A stretch of DNA of 47,537 nucleotides from Cyanobacterium stanieri LEGE 03274 (GCF_015207825.1 NZ_JADEWC010000028.1:1-47537); one strand, 5' to 3'. Counted from the first letter of the stretch, positions 17,119-27,896 are shown. The notes: generated from the sequence alone by a model not told the origin. Numbers and translations: made by a program.

Positions 17119-18501
17119 ATGGTAAAAATAATTAAAAGGCGATCGCACGGCATCCAAAAAGTATATGATATAGGAGTAGAAAAAGACCATAATTTTTTAT
17201 TAGCAAATGGTTTAGTAGCTTCTAATTGCTTTAACAAATCTCACTCTACCGCCTACGCCTATGTTACTTATCAAACAGCATATTTAAAGGCAAATTATCC
17301 CGTAGAATATATGTCGGCCCTGATGAGCGCTAGTAGTGATAGTCAGGAAAAAGTAGAAAAATACAGGGAAAATTGTCTTAAAATGGGCATAGAGGTTAAA
17401 TCCCCTGATATTAATAATTCCCAAAAAGATTTTACCCCCGATAATAATACGATTATTTTTGGCTTATCTGCCATTAAAAACTTGGGCGAAAGTGCGATCG
17501 ATAATATTCTTCATGCAAGGCAAGAAGCAGGGGGCAATTTTGAAGACATCAGCGATTTTATGGGTCGCATAAATTTAAAAACCGTCAACAAAAGAGCCTT
17601 AGAAACCTTAGTTTATGCAGGGGCATTTGATACCGTTCATAGTAATAGAAAACAACTTTTAGAAGGTTTAGAATTATTAATTAGTTGGTCACAAAAAAGA
17701 CATCAAGAAAAGGAAAGCGGACAGCTAAATATGCTTGATTTATTGGCTTCTAATGACAAAAATGATACTAATGAAATAGTTTATGCCAATGCTCCTCAAC
17801 TGCCTAAAATAGAAGATTTTTCTGCTCAAGAAAAACTAAAATTTGAAAAAGAATACTTAGGATTTTATGTTTCTGAACATCCTTTAAAACCCTTTATAGA
17901 TTCAGCTAAAATCCTCGCTCCTATCAATATCGCTGATTTACCCGAACAAAAAGCAAGAAAAAAAATCTGTGTAGTAGCCATGCTTACCAGTATTAAGCCT
18001 CACATTGATAAAAACGGCAATACCATGGCATTTTTAACCGCTGAAGATATTTCTGGACAAGTAGATGCGATCGTTTTTGCCAGTACCTATGATGAAGTTA
18101 AAAGCCAACTTAGGGAAGATGTCCCCGTGATTATTTGGGGTAAAGCAGATAAAAATAAAAGAGATGATAAATCCCAAATTATTATTGATTATATAGAAGT
18201 AATTGATCAAGTCAAAATGGTATTAATTAATCTCAACTATCATCAAGCTGATAATCCAAAATTGCAAGGAAAATTAAAGAGTATTTTACAAGAACAATCA
18301 GGAGAAAAAAATAAAGCTAAAATACCAGTTTTTGCAGTTATCAACGAACTACAAGAAAAGATTTTTATTCGCCTCGGACACAACTACTGGGTACAAAATG
18401 CAGAAAACACAATCAACGCTTTACGCAACGCAGGATTTAGCGCCTATGGTCAATGTTTAAATCATTCAATTCAAGAAAAACAAACTATTGAAAATCATTA
18501 A
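17119..18501 (+). CDS. dnaE-C: DNA polymerase III alpha, C-terminal half with split intein C-fragment
   Basis: The first 36 residues are the C-terminal fragment of the split DnaE intein: [11 protein letters not shown], then [17 protein letters not shown] and the splice end LVASN. Cysteine 37 begins the C-extein [20 protein letters not shown], the continuation of the polymerase palm/fingers, followed by the helix-hairpin-helix and OB-fold regions. In cyanobacteria a separate dnaE-N gene elsewhere makes the other half and its intein N-fragment; the two splice in trans to give intact DnaE. That partner is not in this window. The catalytic +1 Cys and terminal Asn are both intact, so splicing competence is expected. 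460 residues, standard size. Confidence 0.96.
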   Translation: MVKIIKRRSHGIQKVYDIGVEKDHNFLLANGLVASNCFNKSHSTAYAYVTYQTAYLKANYPVEYMSALMSASSDSQEKVEKYRENCLKMGIEVKSPDINNSQKDFTPDNNTIIFGLSAIKNLGESAIDNILHARQEAGGNFEDISDFMGRINLKTVNKRALETLVYAGAFDTVHSNRKQLLEGLELLISWSQKRHQEKESGQLNMLDLLASNDKNDTNEIVYANAPQLPKIEDFSAQEKLKFEKEYLGFYVSEHPLKPFIDSAKILAPINIADLPEQKARKKICVVAMLTSIKPHIDKNGNTMAFLTAEDISGQVDAIVFASTYDEVKSQLREDVPVIIWGKADKNKRDDKSQIIIDYIEVIDQVKMVLINLNYHQADNPKLQGKLKSILQEQSGEKNKAKIPVFAVINELQEKIFIRLGHNYWVQNAENTINALRNAGFSAYGQCLNHSIQEKQTIENH

Positions 18502-18683
18502 TTATGTAAATATGAAATAACAATAATTAATTATGCTCTAGCTATTATTAGTGTTTAAAAATTATCATAAAATAAAACAATATTATTTTAAATATACAAC
18601 TTTACATATTAAATATCTATCAATAATAAAACCGTTATATGATTATGTGTAATCAAAAAAAATATTACAAACAACTGTACAAA

Positions 18684-19190
18684 ATGAAAAGCCTAATCAG
18701 GTTAACATCTCTTTTTACAACCCTAACCATTTCAAGTATTTCCTTTTCAGGAATTGCGAAAGCTGAAATGATTGTAGAGACACAAGACGGCAGACAATAT
18801 ACCCTCCCCTTAACAAGAGGAGAAGTAAAAATCATTCGTTTTAGTGAAGACAATACAAATCACAGCGCCTTTGACTCTGCATTTAATTCCGTATGGCAAG
18901 GCCGCTGGAATACCTCCGAAGGGACAATGAATTTATCCCAATCAGGAAATATGGTTCAAGGGAGTTATAGTCAGGATAACGGGAGAATCAGAGGACAGGT
19001 TACAGGCAATACCCTCAATGGCTATTGGATTGAAAACGGTTCAGCTCAAAGATGCTCTCGAGCTATGGATGGTTCTTTTCATTGGGGGCGAATTTCCTAT
19101 AAAATGAACGCTAATAGATCCGAGTTTGAAGGTTTGTGGAGCTATTGTGATGGCGAACCCAACAGCGGTTGGAACGGCTCAAAATCTTAA
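18684..19190 (+). CDS. Secreted beta-rich protein of unknown function
   Basis: I place the start at ATG 18684, where a compact signal peptide begins (MKSLIRLTSL then a hydrophobic core, cut after AKA); an earlier in-frame ATG at 18639 would add 15 polar residues. The mature part of about 140 residues has short repeats of the form W-G-WNTSEGTMNLSQSGN, VQGSYSQDNGRIRGQV and LNGYWIENG, resembling antiparallel barrel strands. Two cysteines occur late (CSRAM and SYCDGE). No named family recognised. It sits alone upstream of psbD. Confidence 0.6.
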   Translation: MKSLIRLTSLFTTLTISSISFSGIAKAEMIVETQDGRQYTLPLTRGEVKIIRFSEDNTNHSAFDSAFNSVWQGRWNTSEGTMNLSQSGNMVQGSYSQDNGRIRGQVTGNTLNGYWIENGSAQRCSRAMDGSFHWGRISYKMNANRSEFEGLWSYCDGEPNSGWNGSKS

Positions 19191-19354
19191 AATAAAAAGC
19201 CTTATCCATGCTTTTAGTCAGAGATTACATAACAACCACTAAATGTAACTCTTTTTCTGAGAAAAGTGTGACAATTTGTAAAATTTTTGTTAACAATGGT
19301 AAATAGCAAGTCATAAAAAAAGGATTTATTTTGGAAAACCATTAAGATATATCC

Positions 19355-19385
19355 TTGACTCATGCTATATTAAGAAAAGTTAATG
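19355..19385 (+). promoter_or_regulatory. Possible psbD promoter
   Basis: A good -35 box TTGACT lies at 19355-19360. The -10 is less clear: TTAATG at 19380 gives a 19-bp gap. If right, transcription starts around 19390, giving a leader of about 90 nt that contains the hairpins at 19390-19444. Confidence 0.35.
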
Positions 19386-19389
19386 ACGT

Positions 19390-19444
19390 ACTGGGAATAT
19401 TACTCAGTATCAATTTCAGTTTTCTCTCATAAAACAGAGAAAAC
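19390..19444 (+). promoter_or_regulatory. psbD leader hairpins
   Basis: A perfect 9-bp stem, GTTTTCTCT (19419-19427) with AGAGAAAAC (19436-19444), ends 38 nt before the psbD ATG. Just before it a TACTG/CAGTA stem can form around 19389-19409. The gene lacks a strong Shine-Dalgarno sequence, so leader structure may influence translation. Confidence 0.5.
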
Positions 19445-19482
19445 ATCATAGTAAAACTCAAAAAGTTAAGAAAAGAAACATT

Positions 19483-20541
19483 ATGACTATTGCAGTCGGA
19501 CGCGCTCCAGCGCAAAGAGGGTGGTTTGAAGCCCTCGACGACTGGCTCAAAAGAGACAGATTCGTTTTTGTGGGTTGGTCTGGAATCCTTCTTTTCCCTT
19601 GTGCTTATATGGCTTTGGGTGGTTGGTTAACAGGTACTACCTTTGTAACTTCTTGGTACACTCATGGTTTAGCTAGTTCCTACCTCGAAGGTGCGAACTT
19701 CTTAACCGTAGCAGTATCTAGTCCTGCTGATGCTTTTGGTCATTCCATCCTATTCCTATGGGGTCCCGAAGCTCAGGGCGATTTTACTCGCTGGTGTCAA
19801 ATCGGTGGTTTATGGTCTTTCGTAGCATTACACGGAGCTTTCGGTTTAATCGGCTTCATGCTACGTCAATTTGAGATTGCTCGTCTGGTCGGTATTCGTC
19901 CTTACAATGCCATCGCATTTTCTGGCCCTATCGCCGTATTTGTCAGTGTCTTCTTAATGTATCCTCTAGGACAATCTAGCTGGTTCTTTGCTCCCTCCTT
20001 CGGAGTAGCAGGAATCTTCCGCTTTATCTTGTTCCTACAAGGATTCCACAACTGGACTCTTAACCCCTTCCACATGATGGGTGTAGCAGGTATTCTTGGT
20101 GGTGCGCTACTTTGTGCCATTCACGGTGCAACCGTAGAAAATACCCTATTCCAAGATGGTGAACAAGCCAACACCTTCCGTGCGTTTGAGCCTACCCAGG
20201 CAGAAGAAACCTACTCCATGGTTACTGCTAACCGTTTCTGGTCTCAAATCTTCGGTATTGCTTTCTCCAACAAACGTTGGTTACACTTCTTCATGTTGTT
20301 TGTGCCTGTAACTGGCTTGTGGATGAGTTCTATTGGTATCGTCGGCTTAGCATTTAACCTTCGTGCCTATGACTTCGTCTCTCAAGAGTTAAGAGCCGCA
20401 GAAGATCCAGAATTTGAAACATTTTATACCAAAAACATCCTATTAAACGAAGGGTTGCGCGCATGGATGGCGCCCCAAGATCAACCCCATCAAAAATTTG
20501 AATTTCCTGAGGAGGTACTTCCCCGTGGTAACGCTCTCTAA
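19483..20541 (+). CDS. psbD: Photosystem II D2 protein
   Basis: D2 pairs with D1 to hold the PSII reaction-centre cofactors: P680 chlorophylls, pheophytin, QA, the non-haem iron and tyrosine D. The 352-residue sequence starts [20 protein letters not shown], carries five membrane helices and ends [13 protein letters not shown], matching D2 closely. The codons are shifted toward C-ending, highly expressed forms compared with neighbours. psbC overlaps its last 17 nt. A structured leader precedes it. Confidence 0.98.
   Translation: MTIAVGRAPAQRGWFEALDDWLKRDRFVFVGWSGILLFPCAYMALGGWLTGTTFVTSWYTHGLASSYLEGANFLTVAVSSPADAFGHSILFLWGPEAQGDFTRWCQIGGLWSFVALHGAFGLIGFMLRQFEIARLVGIRPYNAIAFSGPIAVFVSVFLMYPLGQSSWFFAPSFGVAGIFRFILFLQGFHNWTLNPFHMMGVAGILGGALLCAIHGATVENTLFQDGEQANTFRAFEPTQAEETYSMVTANRFWSQIFGIAFSNKRWLHFFMLFVPVTGLWMSSIGIVGLAFNLRAYDFVSQELRAAEDPEFETFYTKNILLNEGLRAWMAPQDQPHQKFEFPEEVLPRGNAL
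20509..20527 (+). promoter_or_regulatory. Internal ribosome binding site and GTG start of psbC
   Basis: GAGGAGG at 20509-20515, inside psbD, is a near-ideal Shine-Dalgarno sequence placed 9 nt before GTG at 20525. This decides the psbC start: the GTG gives the conserved N-terminus [13 protein letters not shown], whereas the ATG at 20498 would add nine residues not found in CP43. Confidence 0.85.
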
Positions 20542-21904
20542 TAATTCCATAGGCGGTCGTGACCTACAATCTACTGGATTCGCTTGGTGGTCTGGTAATG
20601 CTAGACTTATCAACCTATCTGGGAAATTGTTAGGCGCTCACGTTGCCCATGCTGGTCTAATCGTCTTTTGGGCCGGTGCTATGACTTTATTTGAAACCGC
20701 ACACTTCATTCCTGAAAAACCAATGTACGAGCAAGGTTTAATCCTTCTTCCTCACATTGCGACTTTAGGTTGGGGTGTAGGTCCTGGTGGTGAAATCACC
20801 GACACATTTCCTTTCTTCGTAGCTGGTGTATTACACATCATCTCCTCTGCCGTATTAGGCTTAGGTGGACTTTACCACGCCTTACGTGGTCCTGAAACCT
20901 TAGAAGAATATTCCAGTTTCTTCGGTTACGATTGGAAAGATAAAAACCAAATGACCAACATCATTGGTTATCACTTAATCCTTTTAGGTTTAGGTGCATT
21001 CTTACTTGTATTCAAAGCCATGTTCTTTGGCGGTGTGTACGATACATGGGCCCCTGGTGGTGGGGATGTCCGTATTATTACAAACCCAACCTTAAACCCT
21101 GCAACCATTTTTGGTTACTTGGTTAAAGCTCCTTTCGGTGGCGAAGGCTGGATCATGAGTGTTAATAATATGGAAGACATCATCGGTGGTCATATTTGGG
21201 TAGGTTTCATCTGTATTGCAGGTGGTATCTGGCACATCTTAACCAAGCCTTTTGGTTGGGCTCGTCGCGCCCTTGTATGGTCTGGTGAAGCATATCTTTC
21301 TTACAGCTTAGGTGCTTTATCTTTCATGGGATTCATCGCCTCTGTAATGGTATGGTATAACAACACTGCTTATCCCAGTGAATTCTATGGTCCTACTGGT
21401 GCGGAAGCATCTCAGGCTCAAGCATTAACCTATCTAATTCGTGACCAACGTTTAGGAGCTAACGTAGGTTCTGCTCAAGGTCCTACTGGTCTTGGTAAAT
21501 ACTTAATGCGTTCTCCTACTGGTGAAATCATCTTCGGTGGTGAAACCATGCGTTTCTGGGACTTCCGTGGTCCTTGGTTAGAGCCTCTCCGTGGTCCTAA
21601 CGGTTTAGATTTAGATAAAATCAGAAATGATATTCAACCTTGGCAGGTACGTCGTGCCGCTGAATACATGACTCACGCTCCTTTAGGTTCTTTGAACTCT
21701 GTGGGTGGTGTAATCACTGACGTTAACTCTTTCAACTATGTATCTCCCCGTGCATGGTTAGCTACTTCTCACTTTGTATTAGGTTTCTTCTTCTTAATTG
21801 GTCACCTATGGCATGCAGGCCGCGCCCGTGCTGCTGCTGGTGGTTTTGAGAAGGGTATTGATCGTGAGAATGAGCCTAGCTTATTCATGCCAGACCTTGA
21901 CTAA
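20525..21904 (+). CDS. psbC: Photosystem II CP43 chlorophyll protein
   Basis: CP43 is the inner antenna of PSII, binding chlorophylls through six membrane helices and contributing GGETMRFWD in its large lumenal loop, whose glutamate and arginine touch the Mn4CaO5 cluster. From the GTG start the protein has 459 residues and ends [12 protein letters not shown]. It overlaps psbD by 17 nt in another frame, the arrangement known from cyanobacteria and chloroplasts. A strong terminator follows at 21938-21970. Confidence 0.98.
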   Translation: MVTLSNNSIGGRDLQSTGFAWWSGNARLINLSGKLLGAHVAHAGLIVFWAGAMTLFETAHFIPEKPMYEQGLILLPHIATLGWGVGPGGEITDTFPFFVAGVLHIISSAVLGLGGLYHALRGPETLEEYSSFFGYDWKDKNQMTNIIGYHLILLGLGAFLLVFKAMFFGGVYDTWAPGGGDVRIITNPTLNPATIFGYLVKAPFGGEGWIMSVNNMEDIIGGHIWVGFICIAGGIWHILTKPFGWARRALVWSGEAYLSYSLGALSFMGFIASVMVWYNNTAYPSEFYGPTGAEASQAQALTYLIRDQRLGANVGSAQGPTGLGKYLMRSPTGEIIFGGETMRFWDFRGPWLEPLRGPNGLDLDKIRNDIQPWQVRRAAEYMTHAPLGSLNSVGGVITDVNSFNYVSPRAWLATSHFVLGFFFLIGHLWHAGRARAAAGGFEKGIDRENEPSLFMPDLD

Positions 21905-21937
21905 TATCGTTAGTCTAGTTTAAAACATAGTTATATA

Positions 21938-21970
21938 GGGGGTGTTATTTAATAGCACCCTCTTTTTTTT
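21938..21970 (+). terminator. Terminator of psbDC
   Basis: GGGTGTTA (21940-21947) pairs with TAGCACCC (21953-21960) through a five-base loop, followed by TCTTTTTTTT. Confidence 0.9.
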
Positions 21971-21984
21971 GGTCTAATTTTTAA

Positions 21985-22410
21985 ATGGTTTCTATGGTTT
22001 GTCATCAAAATATTCTTAAAATTAAAACCAGTGGTAAGTGTTTACATAATATTACCCGTGATGTTAATGATGTGGTTGCCCAATGGGGTATGGATATGGG
22101 ATTATGTACGGTTTTTATTCGGCATACCAGTGCTAGTTTGATTATTCAAGAAAATGCTGATCCTGATGTGCTGACGGATTTAAGTAATTTCTTTAGTAAA
22201 CTTGTTCCTGAAAGTCCTACGGACTATTATCATAGTGCTGAGGGGTTGGATGATATGCCTTCTCATATCCGCTCTGTTTTAACTCATACGTCTATCACTA
22301 TTCCTGTTAATAATGGTCATCTTTTATTAGGTACATGGCAGGGGATTTATGTTTGGGAACATCGGGAACGATCGCACTTGCGCCAAGTAGTAGTTCATCT
22401 CAATAGCTAA
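21985..22410 (+). CDS. YjbQ family protein (UPF0047)
   Basis: 141 residues of the YjbQ fold. Diagnostic segments are GLCTVFIRHTSASLIIQENAD, the DYYHSAEGLDDMPSHIRS stretch and LGTWQGIYVWEHR near the end. Some members have weak thiamine-phosphate synthase activity in complementation tests, but the physiological role is not settled. Translation may start at the first ATG or at ATG 21994 three codons later. Its stop overlaps the end of the converging GlcE-like gene by 4 bp, and it begins 15 bp after the psbC terminator run. Confidence 0.88.
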   Translation: MVSMVCHQNILKIKTSGKCLHNITRDVNDVVAQWGMDMGLCTVFIRHTSASLIIQENADPDVLTDLSNFFSKLVPESPTDYYHSAEGLDDMPSHIRSVLTHTSITIPVNNGHLLLGTWQGIYVWEHRERSHLRQVVVHLNS

Positions 22411-23702
22411 AAAAGACGGTTATAAAATACCCCTTGGGGATCAAACTTTTCCTTAATTTTCTTCATCATTTCTAAACCATTGCCTACATAACCCCAAGGT
22501 TCTACTTGTTTTTGTAACGCTAAGGGCGATCGCACCATAGACAAATAACCACCATTATCCTCACAAAACCTACGGAGAGCCAAAACTTGATGAGCCCGAA
22601 TATCTTCCCCAAGAAAAACAAAACCAACTCCACTACTAATATTAATAAAACCCTCATAACCAAAGCGACTAAATAAATTAATTATACGATTGCCCATAAG
22701 CCCCACCTTACAAATCGTAGGATAATCCATCACCTTAATATCTTTCCAAAAATTTCTCTCCAGGGCATCCCCAAAAACCAAAGAAGATAAACCCAAATCC
22801 TCAGCCCAACTTTCCACCTGTTTAACCTGTTGCTCTACACTAGGCTTAATACCTTCAAAACGTATCCCTAAACCAAAATCAGCCCCACTACCCAAAGCCC
22901 CAATGGCAGAATAATGAGCCACAAAATCAGCCATAGTAGGAGTTAAACTAGACTGAGTAATCATATTTCGCAGAACCCCTAAAACCTTCTTTTCTCCAGT
23001 GATAAACACAGAACTAGAAGAAGCCATCAAAGGATAAACACGGAAAGTAACTTCCGTAATAATCCCTAAACTACCATAAGAACCCGTAAACAACTTCATT
23101 AAATCATATCCCGCCACATTCTTAACCACCTTACCCCCAGCCTTTACAGCCTCACCATCAGCACGAACAAAGGATAAACCCAAAATTAAATCCCTAACCC
23201 CTCCATAACGCTGACGCCAACAAAGACTATTTCCCGTCGCCACCACCCCTCCTACCGTGGCATCATCCTCAAAAAAAGGATCAATGGGTACAAACTGACC
23301 CCTAGAAGCCAAAAAATGATTTAAATCTTTAATTTTCATCCCCCCTTGTACCGTAATAACCAAATCCTTCTCCCCATATTCCACCACCCCATTAAAGTTA
23401 ACCATACTAATCAATAAATCAGCAGGTTGGCTTAACCCTCCCCAAGATAACTTCGTACCCTCACCAGTAGGGATAACACGGCAATGATTTCTATAGGCAA
23501 AATTAACTAATTGTGATAGCATGACGGTGGTATTTGGAAAAACTAAGTAACGAGGAATACAATCTGCCAACCCAGCCATTTTGATTTTATTTTGCCATCT
23601 TGAATTTTGCTTCCATTCTATGATTTCTATAGAATTAACATTACAAAAGTCTAATATTTCCTTGATTTGTCTTGGAGAAGAAGCCTGAAAAAATTGGTTC
23701 AT
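22407..23702 (-). CDS. FAD-binding oxidoreductase, GlcE-like
   Basis: 431 residues with a PCMH-type FAD domain: VFPNTTVMLSQLVNFAYRN, the IPTGEGTKLSWGG loop, VTVQGGMKIKDLN, and the DDATVGGVVATGNS and GGKVVKNVAGYDLMKL motifs. This matches the GlcE subunit of glycolate dehydrogenase, which acts in photorespiratory glycolate oxidation with GlcD and GlcF. Neither partner is in the window, so a stand-alone relative with another 2-hydroxyacid substrate is possible. It converges on yjbQ, and the 331-bp gap upstream is shared with desC. Confidence 0.82.
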   Translation of the reverse strand: MNQFFQASSPRQIKEILDFCNVNSIEIIEWKQNSRWQNKIKMAGLADCIPRYLVFPNTTVMLSQLVNFAYRNHCRVIPTGEGTKLSWGGLSQPADLLISMVNFNGVVEYGEKDLVITVQGGMKIKDLNHFLASRGQFVPIDPFFEDDATVGGVVATGNSLCWRQRYGGVRDLILGLSFVRADGEAVKAGGKVVKNVAGYDLMKLFTGSYGSLGIITEVTFRVYPLMASSSSVFITGEKKVLGVLRNMITQSSLTPTMADFVAHYSAIGALGSGADFGLGIRFEGIKPSVEQQVKQVESWAEDLGLSSLVFGDALERNFWKDIKVMDYPTICKVGLMGNRIINLFSRFGYEGFINISSGVGFVFLGEDIRAHQVLALRRFCEDNGGYLSMVRSPLALQKQVEPWGYVGNGLEMMKKIKEKFDPQGVFYNRLF

Positions 23703-24033
23703 TTTGAAAAGATATTAAATAAATTTTTAAACGAGTAATCGATAACTTGTGTCAACCATAACTCGCTTGAAAGAAATAAAAGGATAATACTAATATGCCA
23801 TTGTAAATTATAATTTGATACTATTAGTGGATGATATATAATTTATTAACACTGACATCCATGTCAAAATAACAAACTGGTGAAAATTGGTAATTATATA
23901 CCAATACCAATACCTGTTTTGTACTTGTCTTCTGAGTTTTAACCAAAGTTTAGGATTAAAATTTTAAAAACTTTTTCGTTTGACAAGATATGAAAATAAA
24001 TTTAGTAAAGAATAGTCGAGTTTTAGCATAAAA
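23703..24033. other. Divergent promoter region (GlcE-like gene/desC)
   Basis: 331 AT-rich bp between the divergent starts. I see no repeat or clear hairpin. Direct CCAATACCAATACC near 23901 and the run TTGACAAGATATGAAAATAA at about 23979 (a possible -35 for desC) are the only notable strings. Confidence 0.35.
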
Positions 24034-24864
24034 ATGACAGTTTCAACTTCAGAAAAATCACCACTAGCGTGGAACATAATCATATACATGGCTACTATTC
24101 ATTTAGTGGCTCTTTTTGCCTTTTTACCCAGTAACTTTAGCTGGGGCGCAGTGGGCATTTTCTTCGTCCTTTATTGGCTAACTGCTTGTATTGGTATTAC
24201 CCTAGGATTTCATCGCTTGGTTTCTCACCGTAGCTTTGAAACCCCTAAATGGCTAGAATATTTATTAGTTTTATGTGGTTGTCTAGCCTGTCAGGGTGGA
24301 CCTATCCAATGGGTAGGTTTACATCGTGTTCACCACAAATTTTCTGACCATGATGGTGATCCCCATGATTCTAATAAGGGATTTTGGTGGAGTCATATGG
24401 GTTGGATGTTTATCAAAAATCCTGCCAATAAACTTGTCCCTAAATACACCAAAGACATTCAAAATGATCCTTTCTATCAATGGTGTGATAAATACTTTAT
24501 CCCCGTCCAAGTAGCCCTAGGATTATTATTATTCTGGTGGGGCGGTTGGTCTTTTGTGGTTTGGGGAATCTTTTTACGCTTAGTTGTAGTATTCCATGTA
24601 ACTTGGTTTGTAAACAGCGCCACCCATAAGTTTGGCTATGTAAGCCACGATTCTAAAGATCACTCCCGTAATTGTTGGTGGGTTGCCGTATTAACTTTCG
24701 GTGAAGGTTGGCATAACAATCACCATGCTTATCAGTATTCTGCCCGTCATGGTTTACAGTGGTGGGAAGTAGATTTGACTTGGTTTACCATCAAAATTCT
24801 ATCCTTCTTCGGTTTAGCCAAAAATATTAAATTAGCACCGACAACACAGCCCACAAAGGCATAA
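24034..24864 (+). CDS. desC: Acyl-lipid delta-9 fatty acid desaturase
   Basis: DesC introduces the first double bond into stearoyl/palmitoyl chains of membrane lipids, using ferredoxin. The three histidine boxes of a di-iron membrane desaturase are present: HRLVSH (60-65), HRVHH (97-101) and HNNHH (about 235-239). Four hydrophobic segments surround them. 276 residues is near the usual size. The family spans DesC1 and DesC2 forms that differ in acyl position; I cannot separate them here. A terminator follows closely. Confidence 0.92.
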   Translation: MTVSTSEKSPLAWNIIIYMATIHLVALFAFLPSNFSWGAVGIFFVLYWLTACIGITLGFHRLVSHRSFETPKWLEYLLVLCGCLACQGGPIQWVGLHRVHHKFSDHDGDPHDSNKGFWWSHMGWMFIKNPANKLVPKYTKDIQNDPFYQWCDKYFIPVQVALGLLLFWWGGWSFVVWGIFLRLVVVFHVTWFVNSATHKFGYVSHDSKDHSRNCWWVAVLTFGEGWHNNHHAYQYSARHGLQWWEVDLTWFTIKILSFFGLAKNIKLAPTTQPTKA

Positions 24865-24900
24865 TATATAAGCCATTCATAACATTATTTCTTTAAGCTC

Positions 24901-24930
24901 AATCTCTCTTTTTTAAGGGAGATTTTTTCT
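24901..24930 (+). terminator. Terminator of desC
   Basis: AATCTCTC pairs with GGGAGATT (one G-T pair) around a T-rich loop, followed by TTTTTT. The rest of the gap to clpC, to 25170, contains GTCAGT/ACTGAC at 25094-25113, which may be an operator or leader stem; otherwise nothing was seen. Confidence 0.75.
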
Positions 24931-25170
24931 AGGGATAATGTCTGTTTTCATTAGTTAACAAAAAAAATTAATCTTTTCTTTACCTAGGAGAAAGTAAACA
25001 AAGAAAGCCTAGACAGTATATATATTAAGGATTTCTTGAGGGCAAAGAAAAAAAATACTAACATAAGATACTGATTTCCGAACCAGATACTGTGTCAGTT
25101 GGCACAGACTGACCATATTCCTATGCTAAAATCAACAATAAACAAGGCATAAGGTGAATTAAGGTATATT

Positions 25171-27645
25171 ATGTTTGAACGCTTCACAGAAAAGGCGATC
25201 AAGGTGATCATGTTGGCTCAAGAAGAAGCTCGTCGCTTGGGTCATAACTTCGTTGGTACTGAGCAAATTTTGCTTGGTTTAATCGGAGAAGGCACCGGTG
25301 TCGCCGCCAAAGTCCTCAAGCCCATGGGTGTTAATCTTAAGGATGCCCGTATTGAGGTAGAAAAAATTATTGGTCGTGGCTCAGGATTTGTAGCGGTGGA
25401 AATTCCTTTTACTCCCCGAGCAAAAAGAGTCTTAGAATTATCTTTAGAAGAAGCTCGTCAGTTAGGTCATAACTACATTGGCACAGAGCATTTACTTTTA
25501 GGGTTAATTAGAGAAGGGGAAGGAGTAGCCGCTAGGGTTTTAGAAAATCTTGGGGTTGATTTAGGTAAAGTAAGAACCCAAGTTATCAGAATGTTAGGAG
25601 AAACAGAATCGGCTCCTGTGGGGGCTGGTGGGGGCAATCGTTCCAATAAAACTCCAACTCTTGATGAGTTTGGCTCTAATTTAACTAATCTTGCCGCCGA
25701 AGGAAAGTTAGATCCTGTGGTGGGCAGACAAAAGGAAATTGAAAGAGTTATTCAAATTCTCGGTCGTCGCACCAAAAATAATCCTGTATTAATCGGTGAA
25801 CCGGGGGTAGGTAAAACGGCGATCGCCGAGGGCCTTGCCCAAAGAATTGGTAATAAGGATGTTCCTGATTTATTGGAAGATAAAAGGGTTGTCACCCTCG
25901 ATGTGGGTTTATTGGTGGCTGGTACTAAATATCGTGGGGAATTTGAAGAACGACTCAAAAAAATTATGGAGGAAATTCGTCAAGCTGGAAATGTGATTCT
26001 AGTTATTGATGAAGTCCATACTTTAATCGGTGCGGGGGCAGCCGAAGGGGCGATCGATGCCGCTAACATCCTCAAACCAGCCCTTGCCCGTGGAGAATTA
26101 CAGTGTATTGGTGCTACTACCCTCGATGAATACCGCAAACACATTGAGAGAGATGCAGCCCTTGCCCGTCGTTTCCAACCTGTGATGGTGGGAGAACCTA
26201 CCGTTGAAGAAACCATTGAAATTCTCTTTGGTTTACGGGAGCGTTATGAACAACACCATAAACTAAAAATTGGTGATGAAGCCCTTGAGGCCGCCGCTAA
26301 ACTATCTGATCGTTATATCAGCGATCGCTACTTACCCGATAAAGCCATTGACCTCATTGATGAAGCAGGATCAAGGGTTCGTTTACTCAACTCCCAACTA
26401 CCCGCCGAAGCCAAAGAGCTAGATCAAGAGCTACGGGAAGTTTTAAAAGAAAAAGACGAAGCGGTTAGATCTCAAGACTTTGATAAAGCAGGGGAACTGC
26501 GCGATCGGGAAATGGAAATAAAATCCGAAATCCGTGGTTTAGCGGATCAGAAAAAGAAAAATCCCGATGTCAGCGATAGTCCCGTTGTCGGCGAAGAAGA
26601 AATTGCCCAAATTGTGGCATCTTGGACCGGTGTACCCGTACAAAAACTCACCGAATCCGAATCTGAAAAACTACTTCACATGGAAGATACTCTTCACCAA
26701 AGAATTATCGGTCAAGAAGACGCTGTAAAAGCCATCTCCCGTGCTATTCGTCGTGCTAGAGTGGGCTTGAAAAATCCTAATCGCCCCATTGCTTCCTTTA
26801 TTTTCTCTGGTCCTACAGGGGTTGGTAAAACAGAACTTACCAAGGCTTTGGCTACCTATTTCTTCGGTTCTGAAGATTCCATGATTCGTTTAGATATGTC
26901 TGAATACATGGAACGTCATACAGTATCTAAATTGATCGGCTCTCCTCCAGGATATGTTGGTTATAGCGAAGGGGGACAACTTACCGAAGCCGTGCGTCGT
27001 CGTCCCTATACCGTTGTATTATTCGACGAAATAGAAAAAGCACATCCAGACGTATTCAACCTTCTTCTACAAATCCTCGAAGATGGACGCTTAACTGATG
27101 CTAAGGGGCGCACCGTTGACTTCAAAAATACCCTCTTAATCATGACTTCCAACATTGGTTCAAAAGTCATCGAAAAAGGTGGCGGCGGATTAGGCTTTGA
27201 GCTTGAAGACGATCAAACCGAGTCTCAATATAACCGCATTCGCTCTCTCGTTAATGAGGAGTTGAAAAATTACTTCCGCCCTGAATTTCTTAACCGTCTT
27301 GATGAAATCATTGTATTCCGTCAACTCAACAAAGAAGAAGTCAAGGAAATCTCCGAACTTCTACTCAAAGAAGTATTTGCCCGTCTCACTGAGCAGGAAA
27401 TTACTTTACAAGTAACCGACAAATTCAAGGAACGTTTAATCGAAGAAGGATATAATCCAGCCTATGGGGCTCGTCCTTTACGTCGTGCTATCATGCGTCT
27501 GTTAGAAGACGTCTTGGCAGAAGAAATCCTCTCTAAACGTCTCAAGGAAGGAGATGCCGCCTTAGTAGATGTGAATGAAGAAGGTAAGGTAACTATTAAA
27601 GCTGAAGAAAATACAACTCCTTTACTTGCTAAGGCAGGTAGTTAG
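25171..27645 (+). CDS. clpC: ATP-dependent Clp protease ATPase ClpC
   Basis: An 824-residue HSP100 chaperone that unfolds substrates for ClpP/R. Domains in order: a double N-terminal Clp repeat (1-145), AAA-1 with Walker [10 protein letters not shown] (about 210) and Walker [10 protein letters not shown], a middle domain with a UVR-like coiled segment ([15 protein letters not shown]), and AAA-2 with GPTGVGKTE (about 550) and [11 protein letters not shown]. It is essential in cyanobacteria and present in cytosol and thylakoid-associated forms. It is single, with a terminator 40 bp after the stop. Confidence 0.97.
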   Translation: MFERFTEKAIKVIMLAQEEARRLGHNFVGTEQILLGLIGEGTGVAAKVLKPMGVNLKDARIEVEKIIGRGSGFVAVEIPFTPRAKRVLELSLEEARQLGHNYIGTEHLLLGLIREGEGVAARVLENLGVDLGKVRTQVIRMLGETESAPVGAGGGNRSNKTPTLDEFGSNLTNLAAEGKLDPVVGRQKEIERVIQILGRRTKNNPVLIGEPGVGKTAIAEGLAQRIGNKDVPDLLEDKRVVTLDVGLLVAGTKYRGEFEERLKKIMEEIRQAGNVILVIDEVHTLIGAGAAEGAIDAANILKPALARGELQCIGATTLDEYRKHIERDAALARRFQPVMVGEPTVEETIEILFGLRERYEQHHKLKIGDEALEAAAKLSDRYISDRYLPDKAIDLIDEAGSRVRLLNSQLPAEAKELDQELREVLKEKDEAVRSQDFDKAGELRDREMEIKSEIRGLADQKKKNPDVSDSPVVGEEEIAQIVASWTGVPVQKLTESESEKLLHMEDTLHQRIIGQEDAVKAISRAIRRARVGLKNPNRPIASFIFSGPTGVGKTELTKALATYFFGSEDSMIRLDMSEYMERHTVSKLIGSPPGYVGYSEGGQLTEAVRRRPYTVVLFDEIEKAHPDVFNLLLQILEDGRLTDAKGRTVDFKNTLLIMTSNIGSKVIEKGGGGLGFELEDDQTESQYNRIRSLVNEELKNYFRPEFLNRLDEIIVFRQLNKEEVKEISELLLKEVFARLTEQEITLQVTDKFKERLIEEGYNPAYGARPLRRAIMRLLEDVLAEEILSKRLKEGDAALVDVNEEGKVTIKAEENTTPLLAKAGS

Positions 27646-27685
27646 TTGAATCATTTTTTCATCTTGTGTCGAAAAGTTTAGTTTT

Positions 27686-27714
27686 AGGGTGGGTTTTTTA
27701 CCCACCTTTTTTTA
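27686..27714 (+). terminator. Terminator of clpC
   Basis: GGTGGGT (27688-27694) pairs with ACCCACC (27700-27706) and is followed by seven T residues. The remaining 180 bp to pdxJ are AT-rich and contain one HIP1 site. Confidence 0.9.
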
Positions 27715-27896
27715 TCAATAAAATTAGCCTAAAGTTTTGTTATAGTTTTTTACACACCAAGCATCTAGAAAACTAGTCCAGTAAATATATATTTAAATTA
27801 AAGGCGATCGCATTGCAGTGTATATTTTTAATAAGGTTTATCACAAAAATCAAGTGTATTACATACAATTAAAGTAATGATAAAACTTGATAGGAA

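Noticed and set aside
19365-19371. TATATT as the psbD -10 box
   Set aside because: It lies only five bases after the TTGACT box, so the two cannot belong to one promoter, and no -35 is correctly placed upstream.
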